Notes: a model not told the origin generated them from the sequence alone. A DNA stretch of 64,000 nt from Clostridiales bacterium (GCA_012719035.1 JAAYBD010000046.1:20323-84322); one strand, 5' to 3'. Counted from the first letter of the stretch, positions 26,024 through 35,363 are shown. A program made the numbers and translations.

Positions 26024-26215
26024 AAATCACACTCCTTGTCCTTTTAAGTCATATTGTAACTATTTGTTACATTTAAGACAAGAAGTAAGATATTCCAATT
26101 GACTGTGACCGAATTACGGAGAACATCGCTAATCTGAATAAGCTGTAATAGCCCATGTGGCAAATCAGTCCGGAACAGCATAATTTGTTATAACAATTAA
26201 CAAAGAGGTGCAGGA
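26024..26215. other. Upstream region of the SleB gene and the decayed stretch
   Basis: A/T-rich DNA without a gene. Together with 26378-26433 and 26892-27230 it forms a 1.2-kb stretch holding only a small ORF and a broken gene. Confidence 0.3.
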
Positions 26216-26377
26216 ATGAAACTCATAAGATCAATATTTACATCATGGTATTGCAGACGCGGCGGAGAATTTGATGCGCTATTCCTTCCTGTTTCTAATA
26301 AAAACTATATTTGGGAATTGTGGAGCCCCGTAAAATGCGCTGCGTTTGCAAGTCAGGATTTGGCAAAAGACTTATAA
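26216..26377 (+). CDS. Small hypothetical protein of 53 residues
   Basis: An ATG with a plausible ribosome site (GAGGTGCAGG) opens a 53-codon frame containing FTSWYCRRGGEFDALFLPVSN and ending in a TAA. A weak hairpin with GATAGCT arms and a short T run follows at about 26394-26420. I do not recognise it. It may be an intact small gene or the first part of a decayed one, since the next 0.5 kb holds a frameshifted gene. Confidence 0.4.
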   Translation: MKLIRSIFTSWYCRRGGEFDALFLPVSNKNYIWELWSPVKCAAFASQDLAKDL

Positions 26378-26433
26378 CAAAATAATAATAGTGAAAAGGA
26401 TAGCTAAAAAGCTATTCTTTTGCATTGCGATGA

Positions 26434-26891
26434 TTCGCGGGGCGGCTGTCTGCTGCGTTCCAATTATACTCTCCAGTTAACGGCTTTAACTTGCGTGTCC
26501 AATTCACGGAAACTGTGCGGCAGGCTATTATTTCAAATGCAGCTGTAATGCTGAAGGCATTTGCCGCTGGCAGTCCTCTTATAAAAGAGGAAATGAAGCT
26601 TCTAAGACTCAAAATACTCAAAGCCAGTTATCTCAGTGGACGATACACCTTAGAGGATAGGATTATTAAGTATTTTCCGAGCGTATTGCCGATAATCCAA
26701 ATATTCTATGGATATTGTCGATGTACTGGCTCTACTTTTTTGCAAATGCAGGTTTTATCTATTTTTCTAATGAAGCGGCTCGAGATTTTTTTGAACATCC
26801 CTCAAAATACGATGAAAGTTTGAGCGAAGAGCCGTCTTATGATTACATAGAGTTTTACAACTCGAATTGGGCATATATTAAATTGTATTGA
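26434..26891 (+). pseudogene. Frameshifted remnant of a hypothetical protein gene
   Basis: Two frames each read like protein and join smoothly. Frame one gives AFAAGSPLIKEEMKLLRLK and TLEDRIIKYF up to about 26676. A different frame, open from 26670, continues ERIADNPNILWILSMYWLYF and finishes with FYNSNWAYIKLY before TGA at 26889-26891. A single missing base near 26677 would explain the switch. No start codon with a ribosome site is visible. Family unknown. Confidence 0.55.
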
Positions 26892-27230
26892 TTGCAAGTG
26901 AATACTATAAAAGGGATTATTCTCGAAAAGTGCAGAAAGCACCTGTTTAAACTTCACTTTATTGCGTATGGACTCATGTTATCCGCACATGATGAATTTT
27001 TTCCGGCAAGGTAGCCGAATGTCGACTGCCTTGCTTTTTGTTATGAATTATTCAGTTAGATTTGAATTAGCCTACTTTTTTAAGGTAGAAACCTTATCCA
27101 TCGTGCGGGGTAGCAGAAGCGGTACAAGGATACTCCTCTCGAACCAATAATATTTGTTTAACCATTTTAGCAACCTAAAATGTAAAAAATGCATTTTGGG
27201 CTATCATCAGCCCCATATAAATAAAAACAA

Positions 27231-27273
27231 AGCAGTCCAGAAACCTTGTGTTATCAATGGTTTCCGGACTGCT
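27231..27273 (-). terminator. Intrinsic terminator of tRNA-Gln
   Basis: Stem of 15 bp with one mismatch (AGCAGTCCAGAAACC / GGTTTCCGGACTGCT), followed on the minus strand by a T-rich tract. It lies just past the 3' end of the tRNA. Confidence 0.85.
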
Positions 27274-27279
27274 TTTCAG

Positions 27280-27353
27280 TGGCAGCGGGAGAAGGATTCG
27301 AACCCTCACAAACAGAGTCAGAGTCTGTCGTGCTACCTTTACACAATCCCGCT
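27280..27353 (-). tRNA. tRNA-Gln (anticodon CUG)
   Basis: On the minus strand the acceptor arms AGCGGGA and TCCCGCT pair, the anticodon stem is ACAGA/TCTGT with loop CTCTGAC, and the T arm contains GGTTCGAATCC. Anticodon CTG reads CAG. The CCA end is encoded at 27280-27282. Confidence 0.95.
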
Positions 27354-27384
27354 ATGATTTTTTATCATTTCAGACGCAAGAGTA

Positions 27385-27412
27385 ATTATACTATATTATT
27401 CGTCAATGTCAA
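27385..27412 (-). promoter_or_regulatory. Promoter of tRNA-Gln
   Basis: Minus-strand TTGACA-N16-TATAAT, about 30 bases upstream of the tRNA 5' end. Both hexamers match consensus. Confidence 0.85.
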
Positions 27413-27489
27413 GACATTAATGCGTAAAAAACACAAAATCTGCGCTCTTGTGATAAGAGCGCAGATTCTGATGTAATATTCCCGTCAAC

Positions 27490-27732
27490 TTACTTTTCCA
27501 AATAGCTCATAACAAGCTCGTGTAAAAGCTCGTCCCGATCAATACGGCAAATAAGGCTGCGGGCATTATTGTAATTCGTGATATAAGTGGGATCCTCTGA
27601 GAGGATATACCCGACGATTTGGTTAATGGGGTTATAGCCCTTCACAACGAGAGAGTTATAGACAGAGGACAGGATCTCTTTCATTTCCGTCTTGTTGTCG
27701 ATAACGTTAAATTTGCGTGTTGCATCCTCCAT
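27490..27732 (-). CDS. ireB: IreB-family regulatory phosphoprotein (YrzL, UPF0297)
   Basis: 80 residues carrying the family core [44 protein letters not shown]. In Enterococcus faecalis IreB is phosphorylated by the PASTA kinase IreK and negatively influences cephalosporin resistance. A link to cell-wall stress signalling is therefore known for the family but not shown here. In other Firmicutes the gene usually lies beside alaS and ruvX; here it stands alone between pheT and tRNA-Gln. The ribosome site is GGGAGG. Confidence 0.93.
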   Translation of the reverse strand: MEDATRKFNVIDNKTEMKEILSSVYNSLVVKGYNPINQIVGYILSEDPTYITNYNNARSLICRIDRDELLHELVMSYLEK

Positions 27733-27763
27733 TTATATAGCCTCCCTTCAACTTTATATCCTT

Positions 27764-27791
27764 ATTATAACAAATATATTCTTGTAGTAAA
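27764..27791 (-). promoter_or_regulatory. Promoter of the ireB-like gene
   Basis: Minus-strand TTTACT-N16-TATAAT, about 35 bases before the ribosome site. The -10 is perfect and the -35 has two changes. Confidence 0.6.
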
Positions 27792-27835
27792 GCGGTTTAA
27801 TATTACTATTCAGTTACATTTTAGCGCAAAAAGTG

Positions 27836-30214
27836 CTATCTTATTACAGCCCCATGCACTTTTTCGAGATTTGTTAAGATAGACTTAACGATTTCGTCGG
27901 CATGTTCATCGGTTAAAGTCTGGTCTTTTGCGCGTATTGTCAGTGAAAAAGCAACGCTGCGTTTGCCCTCGGGAATCCCTATTCCGGTATATACGTCAAA
28001 CAGCCGGCAACTTTCAAGGTAGTCTCCTCCGGCGGAATACATGGTGTCTGCAAGCTCTGCAACCGTTACCATTGTGTCGCAGACGACCGCTATATCGCGC
28101 GTCATTGCAGGGAAACGGGGCAGGGGAACATAGCTGGGTTCGCCGGAGATACAGGACATCATCGCGGAGACGTTCAGCTCGGCGGTGTACACGCTTACAT
28201 TCAGTCCAAATTCGGGGCAGACAGAAGGGTGGATCTGACCCATGACGCCAAGCAAGGTATCTCCGCAGGTAATTTCCGCGCAGCGCCCCGGGTGATAAGC
28301 GGAGTTGCCTGAAATAGCCGCAAAGTGGACATTCTTTATGCGCAGTGCTGACAGAATTGCCTCAACGCAGCCTTTCAGCTCAAAGAAACCGGCATCCTTG
28401 CCATACGAACCGAGAGTTAAAATCGTCTGTTCGTCGGCAAGCTCCTCACCTTCAACGGGAAGATAAATTGTGGCAAGCTCAAATAACTTTACGTCCATAT
28501 TCCGCTTTGAAAGGTTTGTGCCGAGGACGTCCAGCATAGACGGCAGGGATGTTGTCCGCATTACGCTTGTATCCTCACCAAGCGGATTTTGTATAGTGAA
28601 AGCTTTACGCAGAGCGCTGTTTTCGGGAAGACGGATTTTGTCCCATGCGCTTTTGCTTCCGAATGAATAGGTCATGACTTCAAAGAACCCCATTCCGCGG
28701 CAAAGGGAATTTATTTCATGTTCAAACTTCTGTCTGGGCGAGAAGCCGCCGCGGGTCGCAGTTCCGTTGAAAACCGTAGGTTCTATCTTATCATATCCAT
28801 AGAAGCGCCCAATCTCCTCCGCGATATCCGCGTAATGTTCGATATCGGAACGGAATGACGGAACACAGATGATGTTGCCATCCATGGTAAAGTCGAGTTT
28901 TTCAAGGACTTTGACCATGAATTCGCGGTCGATGTCCGTGCCAAGAAGTGCATTTATGCGCTCAGGTTCCAAGGGGAGGCTGACTTTCTTCGGTTCAACC
29001 GCCACAACATCGATGACGCCGTCAAGAACCTCTCCAACACCAAGCATTTCGATAAGCTCGCAGGCGCGCTCCGCTGCGGGGATGGTATTCATTGGGTCAA
29101 GACCTTTTTCAAAGCGCCCCGACGCATCTGTGCGCATTCCGAGGGATATTGCTGTTTTGCGGATGGATGTCCCATTGAAGTTTGCGGATTCAAAGACGAT
29201 GGTGTTGGTTTTATCTGTTATCTCGCTGTTGCCGCCGCCCATAACTCCTGCGAGACCGATGGGGTCATGCTCGTCTGCAATTACAAGCATATCTTTAGTA
29301 ATAGCACGATCCTTGTCGTCCAAGGTTTTGAGAACCTCGCCTTCGTTGGCACGCCGGACAACAATTTTTCCGCCCTTTAAGCAGGAATAATCGAATGCGT
29401 GCATAGGTTGACCGTACTCAAGCATAACATAGTTTGTAATGTCCACTATATTGTTGATGGGACGGATGCCGGAAGCGCGGAGCCTGCGGCGCATCCATGC
29501 CGGAGAGGGGGCTATTTTAATGTTCTTCACCATTTTCGCGGTATAGCGGGGGCAAAGTGCGGGATCGGCGATTTCAACCTTTAGATAATCCGCAATATTA
29601 CCGGCGCCGCCTTTGACAACGGGGCTGCGGAGTTTAAGCTTTGTATCGAAAGTTGCCGCGCTCTCGCGTGCAAGACCTATGACTGAAAGGCAGTCCGGGC
29701 GGTTGTTTGTAATTTCAAACTCAACGACGGTGTCGCCAAGTCCGAGAACGTCCTTTATATCATCACCCGGTCTGCATGGCTCCTGCATGATGAAAATGCC
29801 GTCTTCAATGGCATAAGGATAGTCGTGTATATCAAGCCCAAGCTCCTTGAGGGAGCAGAGCATACCCTGTGATTCAACGCCGCGGAGAGTACCTGTGTGA
29901 ATGGAGATTCCGCCGGGGAGAACGGCGCCGTCGACGGCAACGGGAACAAGGTCACCCGCGCAGACGTTCTGGGCGCCTGTTACGATCGTTACCGGAGCCT
30001 CCCTGCCAACGTCAACGGTACATACCCACATGTGGTCGGAGTTTTCATGCCGAACGATCTCCAAAACCTTGCCGGCGACGACATTGGAAATTCCGTCTCC
30101 TGTTTTTTCCCAGCCTTCGACTTTTGAACCTGAGAGGGTCATTGCGTCGCAGTATTCCTTATCTGTAGCTTTGATGTCCGTAAATTCAGACAGCCATTCG
30201 CGTGATAGTTTCAT
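27836..30214 (-). CDS. pheT: Phenylalanyl-tRNA synthetase beta subunit
   Basis: 792 residues, the usual bacterial length. The N-terminal EMAP-like tRNA-binding domain (about 40-155) is followed by B3/B4 editing (HAFDYSCLKGG), B5 (about 400-475) and the catalytic-like core. The C-terminal FDX-ACB anticodon-binding domain begins near PRFPAMTRDIAVVCD. The protein forms the alpha2-beta2 enzyme with PheS that charges tRNA-Phe. It starts 15 bases after pheS behind AAAGGGGG. Confidence 0.97.
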   Translation of the reverse strand: MKLSREWLSEFTDIKATDKEYCDAMTLSGSKVEGWEKTGDGISNVVAGKVLEIVRHENSDHMWVCTVDVGREAPVTIVTGAQNVCAGDLVPVAVDGAVLPGGISIHTGTLRGVESQGMLCSLKELGLDIHDYPYAIEDGIFIMQEPCRPGDDIKDVLGLGDTVVEFEITNNRPDCLSVIGLARESAATFDTKLKLRSPVVKGGAGNIADYLKVEIADPALCPRYTAKMVKNIKIAPSPAWMRRRLRASGIRPINNIVDITNYVMLEYGQPMHAFDYSCLKGGKIVVRRANEGEVLKTLDDKDRAITKDMLVIADEHDPIGLAGVMGGGNSEITDKTNTIVFESANFNGTSIRKTAISLGMRTDASGRFEKGLDPMNTIPAAERACELIEMLGVGEVLDGVIDVVAVEPKKVSLPLEPERINALLGTDIDREFMVKVLEKLDFTMDGNIICVPSFRSDIEHYADIAEEIGRFYGYDKIEPTVFNGTATRGGFSPRQKFEHEINSLCRGMGFFEVMTYSFGSKSAWDKIRLPENSALRKAFTIQNPLGEDTSVMRTTSLPSMLDVLGTNLSKRNMDVKLFELATIYLPVEGEELADEQTILTLGSYGKDAGFFELKGCVEAILSALRIKNVHFAAISGNSAYHPGRCAEITCGDTLLGVMGQIHPSVCPEFGLNVSVYTAELNVSAMMSCISGEPSYVPLPRFPAMTRDIAVVCDTMVTVAELADTMYSAGGDYLESCRLFDVYTGIGIPEGKRSVAFSLTIRAKDQTLTDEHADEIVKSILTNLEKVHGAVIR

Positions 30215-30229
30215 TAGTTTCAGCCCCCT

Positions 30230-31255
30230 TTAAAACTGGTTCAAAAATCTTACGTCGTTTTCGTATATCAGACGAAGGTCACTGATATCGAACCTTCGCA
30301 TGGTTATACGCTCAAGACCTACGCCGAAGGCGAAGCCCGAATAAATATTACTGTCGATTCCGCAGTTTTCAAGCACTTTGGGATGAACCATGCCCGCACC
30401 GAGAATCTCTATCCAGCCCTCGCCTTTGCAGATGCGGCAGCCTTTTCCTCCGCATTCAAAGCATTGAACGTCTACTTCGCAGGAAGGCTCCGTAAATGGG
30501 AAGTGGTGAGGGCGGAAGCGCGTTACCGCACTTTCACCGTACAGGCGGCGTACAAGAGTGTTCAATGTCCCTTTCAAGTCGCCCATGGTTATGCCCTTGT
30601 CAACGACAAGACCCTCGATTTGATGGAACATCGGGCTGTGGGTCGCGTCCACTTCGTCCTTGCGGTATACTCTGCCGGGTGAAATAACACGTATAGGCAG
30701 AGACTGCGTTTCCATTACGCGTATCTGAACGGGAGAGGTTTGCGTGCGGAGCAGAAGCTTATCGTCATCCGTGAAGTAAAAAGTGTCCTGCCTGTCACGC
30801 GCCGGATGCCCCTCCGAATGGTTTAGCTTTGTAAAGTTGTAGTCGGCATATTCAATTTCGGGACCCTCTGCAATCGTGAAGCCCATGCCGATGAATATTT
30901 CAATGACCTCGTCCAAAACGGTGCTCAGCGGATGCTTTTTGCCGACTGTTACGGGTTTCCCGGGAATGGTAACATCTATTTTTTCGGAACGCAGCTTCAT
31001 TTCGAGCATCTTTTCGTTAAGCTCTGCACGCCTTTCCTCAATCGAAACGGTCAGAGCCTCACGAACCTCGTTGGCAAGCTGACCTATGACAGGCCGCTCA
31101 TCTTCGGAAAGCTTGCCCATCTGCTTTAAAATTGCCGTAAGCTCACCTTTTTTGCCGAGGTATTTTACTCTCAGATTTTCGAGAACATCAATGCTTTCCG
31201 CTCCCTGAATCGAGGACAGAGAGCTGTCCTTTAATTCCTGCAACAGCTTTTTCAT
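30230..31255 (-). CDS. pheS: Phenylalanyl-tRNA synthetase alpha subunit
   Basis: 341 residues, class II catalytic subunit. An N-terminal coiled-coil arm (about 1-90) is followed by motif 1 (GPEIEYADYNFTKLN), motif 2 (FRPHHFPFTEPS) and motif 3 (GFAFGVGLERITM). The CECGGKGCRICKGEGW-type cysteine cluster seen here is common in Firmicutes PheS. It is preceded by a T-box leader, so expression is expected to rise when tRNA-Phe is uncharged. Confidence 0.97.
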   Translation of the reverse strand: MKKLLQELKDSSLSSIQGAESIDVLENLRVKYLGKKGELTAILKQMGKLSEDERPVIGQLANEVREALTVSIEERRAELNEKMLEMKLRSEKIDVTIPGKPVTVGKKHPLSTVLDEVIEIFIGMGFTIAEGPEIEYADYNFTKLNHSEGHPARDRQDTFYFTDDDKLLLRTQTSPVQIRVMETQSLPIRVISPGRVYRKDEVDATHSPMFHQIEGLVVDKGITMGDLKGTLNTLVRRLYGESAVTRFRPHHFPFTEPSCEVDVQCFECGGKGCRICKGEGWIEILGAGMVHPKVLENCGIDSNIYSGFAFGVGLERITMRRFDISDLRLIYENDVRFLNQF

Positions 31256-31306
31256 GGATAACTACCCCTTCTTATATTACAAATGATTACAAATAAATAA
31301 AAGCAT

Positions 31307-31540
31307 AAAAAAAGCCCCTCATCCCAAGCCAAAGGGACGAAAGGTAATTCTTCCGCGGTACCACCCGAATTCGGCGCAGTGCGCCGCACTCATCCCGCCT
31401 TTAACGGTGCGGCTCCGCCGGGGATTAGCCGGTTGCTCCGGGGCGAACCAAATGTATATCCCGCGGGGCGCTTTCAGCCGATGACAGCCCCTCTCTTTTG
31501 CGGAATGGCGACATTATTTTCCCCATCACTGCATTTGTAT
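31307..31540 (-). promoter_or_regulatory. T-box leader controlling pheST
   Basis: On the minus strand the T-box sequence GGTGGTACCGCGG lies at 31353-31365, preceded by a long structured stem I region. It is followed by a terminator stem (GUCCCU pairing with AGGGGC) and TTTTTTT ending near 31307. Uncharged tRNA binding would favour the antiterminator. A TTC triplet complementary to the tRNA-Phe anticodon is present near 31444-31446 and is the candidate specifier, but I did not fold stem I. Confidence 0.93.
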
Positions 31541-31595
31541 ATTTGTATATTATAACTGTTTATACCACAAACTGAACAAATAAGCAAGAATAAAT

Positions 31596-31624
31596 TTGAC
31601 TAATTATTTTAACAAGTCTATAAT
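31596..31624 (+). promoter_or_regulatory. Strong sigma-A promoter for the nnr operon
   Basis: TTGACT-N17-TATAAT, 52 bases upstream of the nnr start. It is divergent from the pheST leader. Confidence 0.85.
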
Positions 31625-31676
31625 AATATTACTATAGAGCAGGAAAAGAGGCAAGTCATAGCTGGAGGAGAAGCAA

Positions 31677-33194
31677 ATGCGACTTACTAACTCAAAGGCC
31701 ATGCGAGACGCGGATAGCCGGGCTATCCACGTTCTGGGCGTCCCTTCAACTATTCTTATGACAAACGCGGCGAAAGAGCTTGCAAAGACGGCGCTTGAAC
31801 TTGCGGGAGGAAACAGGAGCGCTGTGATATTCTGCGGAAGCGGAAACAACGGCGGAGACGGAATAGGCGCTGCATTTTTTCTTCTTCGACGGGGGATACG
31901 TGTTCATTGTTATCTTGTCGGTGAGCGCTCCAAGATGACGCCGGACTGCGCTGAAATGGAGCGCAGGCTGATTGAACTCGGCGGCAAGCTTGAGGATTTT
32001 GACCCGAATGATGAAAGCATAAAAAAACTGACCCATGAAGCGGGTGTGATAATAGACGCACTGTTCGGAATAGGTCTGAACTCTGAGCTGAGCGGGAAGG
32101 CGCTTTCTGCCGTAGGTCTTATTAACGGCTCCAAAGCTCCGGTGGTTTCCGCAGATATAGCAAGCGGAGTAGAAGCCGATACGGGACGCATTCTGGGGGA
32201 GGCTGTCATCGCCGATGTAACTGTTACATTCTCAATGGCGAAAATAGGACATTTCGCGGAGCCGGGCTGCACCTGCTGCGGAAGGCTTCGCATAGCGGAT
32301 ATCGGAATACCGGCGGAAGCTCTGCAGGATGCAGGAACCGAGGTATTCGTCATCGGCGCGGAGGATGTTTATCTTCCGGCAAGACCGAAAATAAGTCATA
32401 AGGGCGACTACGGAAAACTTCTTATTCTTGGAGGAAGCGTGGGATATACTGGTGCGCCTCTGCTATGTGCGAATGCCGCCGCCAAAAGCGGAGCCGGACT
32501 TATATCGCTTGGCGTGCCGGAAGAAATATACGGGATTACCGCCGGCAGGCTTTTTGAGCCAATGCCTTTTCCCCTTGCGGGCGACGGAAACGGCAGAATG
32601 AGCCTTGGCTCACTTCCCGTTATTCTTGAAAAGCTTTCATCCTGCGATGTCTGCGTTATCGGCTGCGGTCTTTCGCGTTCCGAAGATTTGAACGAGCTTA
32701 CAAGGTCGATAGTGAGGGCAAGCGCGAAGCAGCTTGTCATTGACGCCGACGGGCTTTTTGCCTTGGGCGATGACCCCGGGATAATCAAAGAGGCACAAAA
32801 ACCGCCGGTTTTGACGCCGCATGAGGGAGAGTTTTTAAGGCTTGGCGGTACGCTTACAGGAGATAGAGTGGCAGATGCACGTATATTCGCGCAAAGCCGC
32901 GAGTGCGTTCTGGTTCTCAAAGGTCACCGTACGATATGCGCTTTTCCCGATGGAGAGGTTTACATAATATGCGCGGGAAATCCCGGAATGGCAAAAGGCG
33001 GAAGCGGAGATGTGCTTGCCGGCGTTATGGGGGCCCTTTTGTGCCAGATGCCGCAAAAACAGGCGGTAATAACATCCTGCGCTGTTCATGCACTGGCGGG
33101 TGACCTGTGTGCAGAGCGTTTTGGAGAATACTCCATGCTGCCGACGGATATTATCAAAACGATTCCCGAAATAATGAAATCATTGACGAGGTGA
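31677..33194 (+). CDS. nnr: Bifunctional NAD(P)H-hydrate epimerase / ADP-dependent dehydratase
   Basis: 505 residues, a fusion of a YjeF-N epimerase domain (about 1-215, with CGSGNNGGDGIGAA) and a ribokinase-like dehydratase domain (about 225-500, with ATP/substrate motif GNPGMAKGGSGDVLAG). It repairs damaged NADHX and NADPHX. GGAGGAG precedes the ATG. The gene pair nnr-alr, here with a lipoprotein gene between them, is common in Firmicutes. Confidence 0.95.
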   Translation: MRLTNSKAMRDADSRAIHVLGVPSTILMTNAAKELAKTALELAGGNRSAVIFCGSGNNGGDGIGAAFFLLRRGIRVHCYLVGERSKMTPDCAEMERRLIELGGKLEDFDPNDESIKKLTHEAGVIIDALFGIGLNSELSGKALSAVGLINGSKAPVVSADIASGVEADTGRILGEAVIADVTVTFSMAKIGHFAEPGCTCCGRLRIADIGIPAEALQDAGTEVFVIGAEDVYLPARPKISHKGDYGKLLILGGSVGYTGAPLLCANAAAKSGAGLISLGVPEEIYGITAGRLFEPMPFPLAGDGNGRMSLGSLPVILEKLSSCDVCVIGCGLSRSEDLNELTRSIVRASAKQLVIDADGLFALGDDPGIIKEAQKPPVLTPHEGEFLRLGGTLTGDRVADARIFAQSRECVLVLKGHRTICAFPDGEVYIICAGNPGMAKGGSGDVLAGVMGALLCQMPQKQAVITSCAVHALAGDLCAERFGEYSMLPTDIIKTIPEIMKSLTR

Positions 33195-33197
33195 AAG

Positions 33198-33761
33198 ATG
33201 AAGCAGGCAAAATTGCTTGCACTTATGATAACCCTCATGATATTGTGCGGCTGTTCCAAAAGCGCACAGAACGAGGCGGCTTTTTTGGCTTGGCGGCAGA
33301 ATTATCTTAGCACCGGGCAACACGAGATTGAAGCTGTTGTAACAGCCTCAGACGATGAAAAAGTCTGCGAATATACGCTTCTATACAATATAGGCGAAGA
33401 GGGAGAAACTGTCGAGGTACTTGCTCCCGAATTGATAGCAAAGATTAAAGCTCATATTGAAGATAAGGAAACGCGGCTTTCCTATGACGGAGCAGTGCTG
33501 GAAACGGGAAGCACGCTTTCCGAGAACCTTTCACCGCTCATGGCTCTTCCAAAATTTATGGGGATAATAAAGGAGGGGCATGTGGAAAACTGCTGGCGTG
33601 AAAAAAAGGACGATACCGAATATCTTGTAACAGAGCTTGAAATGCCTGACGGTATGATAATGACCCTCTGGCAGGAAAGCGGAGACATGACTCCTGCTTA
33701 TGCTGACGTGAGGAGCCATGATAGAGTTGAGGTAAAGATAATCATTACAAGATTCATATGA
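33198..33761 (+). CDS. Predicted lipoprotein between nnr and alr
   Basis: 187 residues with signal peptide and lipobox LCGC. The mature domain is rich in beta strands (HEIEAVVTASDDEKVCEYTLLY, TEYLVTELEMPDGMIM), which could be a LolA/LppX-like fold, but I do not recognise a named family. It starts 3 bases after nnr and ends 15 bases before alr, so it is part of this operon. Confidence 0.7.
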   Translation: MKQAKLLALMITLMILCGCSKSAQNEAAFLAWRQNYLSTGQHEIEAVVTASDDEKVCEYTLLYNIGEEGETVEVLAPELIAKIKAHIEDKETRLSYDGAVLETGSTLSENLSPLMALPKFMGIIKEGHVENCWREKKDDTEYLVTELEMPDGMIMTLWQESGDMTPAYADVRSHDRVEVKIIITRFI

Positions 33762-33776
33762 TACAGAGGGATAAAA

Positions 33777-34907
33777 ATGTTAGAAAACACAAAGAGAACG
33801 TGGGCGGAGATAAACCTTTCGGCAATAAACTGCAATTACCGTTCGATGCGTGAAAAGCTTCCGGAAAACTGCAAATTCATGGGCGTTGTCAAGGCGGATG
33901 CTTACGGTCACGGCGCGGTTCCGATAGCGGGATTTCTTGAGAAAGCGTACTGCGATTATCTTGCTGTCGCTTTCATAGACGAAGCGGAGGAGCTGAGAAA
34001 CGCCGGAAACAAGCTTCCTATTCTGATTCTTGGAGCAACGCCTGTTGAATTTGTGGAAAGGCTGACAAAACTCAATGTTACTCAGACGGTTTCAAATCTT
34101 GAGACTGCAAGAGAATATTCCGAAGCTCTTTCAAAACTGGGAGAAAAGCTTAAAATACATATTAAGCTCGAAACAGGTATGGGCAGGCTCGGCTTCAACG
34201 TCAAAAACGGGGATGTAAACGAGGTCGTGTCGATGCTTTCTTTTCCGAATTTAGAAGCGGAGGGTATTTATACCCACTTTTCCGTATCGGACGAGCCTTC
34301 AAAGGATGAATACACACATAGACAATTCAGGGTTTTTTGCGAAGCGGTAGATAAAATTGAGAAAGAAGCTGGTGTAGATTTTGCAATCAGGCATTGCGTA
34401 AACAGCGGAGCTATGGTAAACTATCCTAAAATGTACCTTGATATGGTTCGCCCGGGACTTGCGCTGTATGGTATGTATCCCGGCGCTGAGAAAGGTGATA
34501 TAAGTTTGTCTCCCGCGATGGAGCTTAAATCGCGCATCGCAGCCGTTACAGAGCATGAAGCAGGCGACTGCATAAGCTATGGCGCTGCCTTTACCGCAGA
34601 TAAAAAGATGCGTATTGCCGTTCTGCCTATAGGATATGCGGACGGTCTGCACAGAGTTTTGTCCAACAAAATCGACGTTCTTATACACGGACGCCGGTGC
34701 AGGCAAATCGGTCGTATCTGTATGGATATGTGCATGGTCGACGTTACCGAAGTGCCGGATGCGAAAGCAGGCGATGTGGCTACCATTTTTGGACAAGACG
34801 GTGAAGAATCGATTTCCGTCAATGAGCTGGCGGAGAAAGCGGGGACGATTTCGTATGAGCTTGTATGCGCTGTTTCCCAGCGTGTTCCGAGAGTGTATAT
34901 CGAATAA
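33777..34907 (+). CDS. alr: Alanine racemase
   Basis: 376-residue fold-III PLP enzyme converting L-Ala to D-Ala for peptidoglycan. The PLP lysine is K39 in VVKADAYGHGA, and the second catalytic base region is ISYGAAFTA. The C-terminal beta domain is complete (RICMDMCMVDVT). Its position just before mazF matches the alr-ndoA order in Bacillus. Confidence 0.96.
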   Translation: MLENTKRTWAEINLSAINCNYRSMREKLPENCKFMGVVKADAYGHGAVPIAGFLEKAYCDYLAVAFIDEAEELRNAGNKLPILILGATPVEFVERLTKLNVTQTVSNLETAREYSEALSKLGEKLKIHIKLETGMGRLGFNVKNGDVNEVVSMLSFPNLEAEGIYTHFSVSDEPSKDEYTHRQFRVFCEAVDKIEKEAGVDFAIRHCVNSGAMVNYPKMYLDMVRPGLALYGMYPGAEKGDISLSPAMELKSRIAAVTEHEAGDCISYGAAFTADKKMRIAVLPIGYADGLHRVLSNKIDVLIHGRRCRQIGRICMDMCMVDVTEVPDAKAGDVATIFGQDGEESISVNELAEKAGTISYELVCAVSQRVPRVYIE

Positions 34908-35012
34908 AAATCTGAGTCCGTAAATGTATATTTTTCACTCCGAAGTGAAACAATGTTAGTACGCTCCTACATAGAATGTAGCGGGCAATCTATCATCGGA
35001 GTGTGAAACGTA
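34908..35012 (+). promoter_or_regulatory. alr-mazF spacer with possible ribosome-site sequestering hairpin
   Basis: CACTCCGA at 34936-34943 is complementary to TCGGAGTG at 34996-35003, which includes the mazF ribosome site. The first arm can instead pair locally (TTCACTcCGaAGTGAA). A second small stem CTACAT/ATGTAG lies in between. No antitoxin-sized reading frame fits in these 105 bases. Confidence 0.45.
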
Positions 35013-35363
35013 GTGAGCACAGTTAGACGCGGAGATATCTATTATGCCGACCTTAGTCCCGTCGTCGGCAGCGAGCAAGGGGGAATGCGCCCCGTGCTCA
35101 TCGTTCAAAATGATACGGGCAATAAACATAGCCCGACGGTTATAGCCGCCGCGATCACCTCTCAAGTAGGAAAAGCAAGACTTCCGACCCACATTGAGCT
35201 TTCGGGACAAAGTTGCGGGCTGAGCCGTGACAGTGTAATTCTGTTGGAGCAAATAAGAACAATTGATAAGTCCCGTTTGCGTGAGCGAATGGGGAGGCTG
35301 GATGATCCGCTTATGAACGAGGTTGACAACGCGATAGCAGTTAGCTTCGGCTTAGAGGGATAG
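35013..35363 (+). CDS. ndoA: MazF/NdoA-family mRNA endoribonuclease toxin
   Basis: 116 residues with the PemK/MazF core: [29 protein letters not shown], the [10 protein letters not shown] strand and [13 protein letters not shown]. Family members cut single-stranded RNA at short sequences such as UACAU. The start is a GTG. In Bacillus subtilis the antitoxin gene ndoAI lies directly between alr and ndoA; it is absent here, so either an unlinked antitoxin exists or expression is limited by other means. Confidence 0.92.
   Translation: MSTVRRGDIYYADLSPVVGSEQGGMRPVLIVQNDTGNKHSPTVIAAAITSQVGKARLPTHIELSGQSCGLSRDSVILLEQIRTIDKSRLRERMGRLDDPLMNEVDNAIAVSFGLEG

Noticed and set aside
26962..27150. Plus-strand frame of 62 codons
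   Set aside because: No ribosome site and no recognisable protein character in an otherwise decayed stretch.
27154..27476. Two overlapping plus-strand frames over the tRNA-Gln gene
   Set aside because: They are antisense to the tRNA and its terminator and have no ribosome site.
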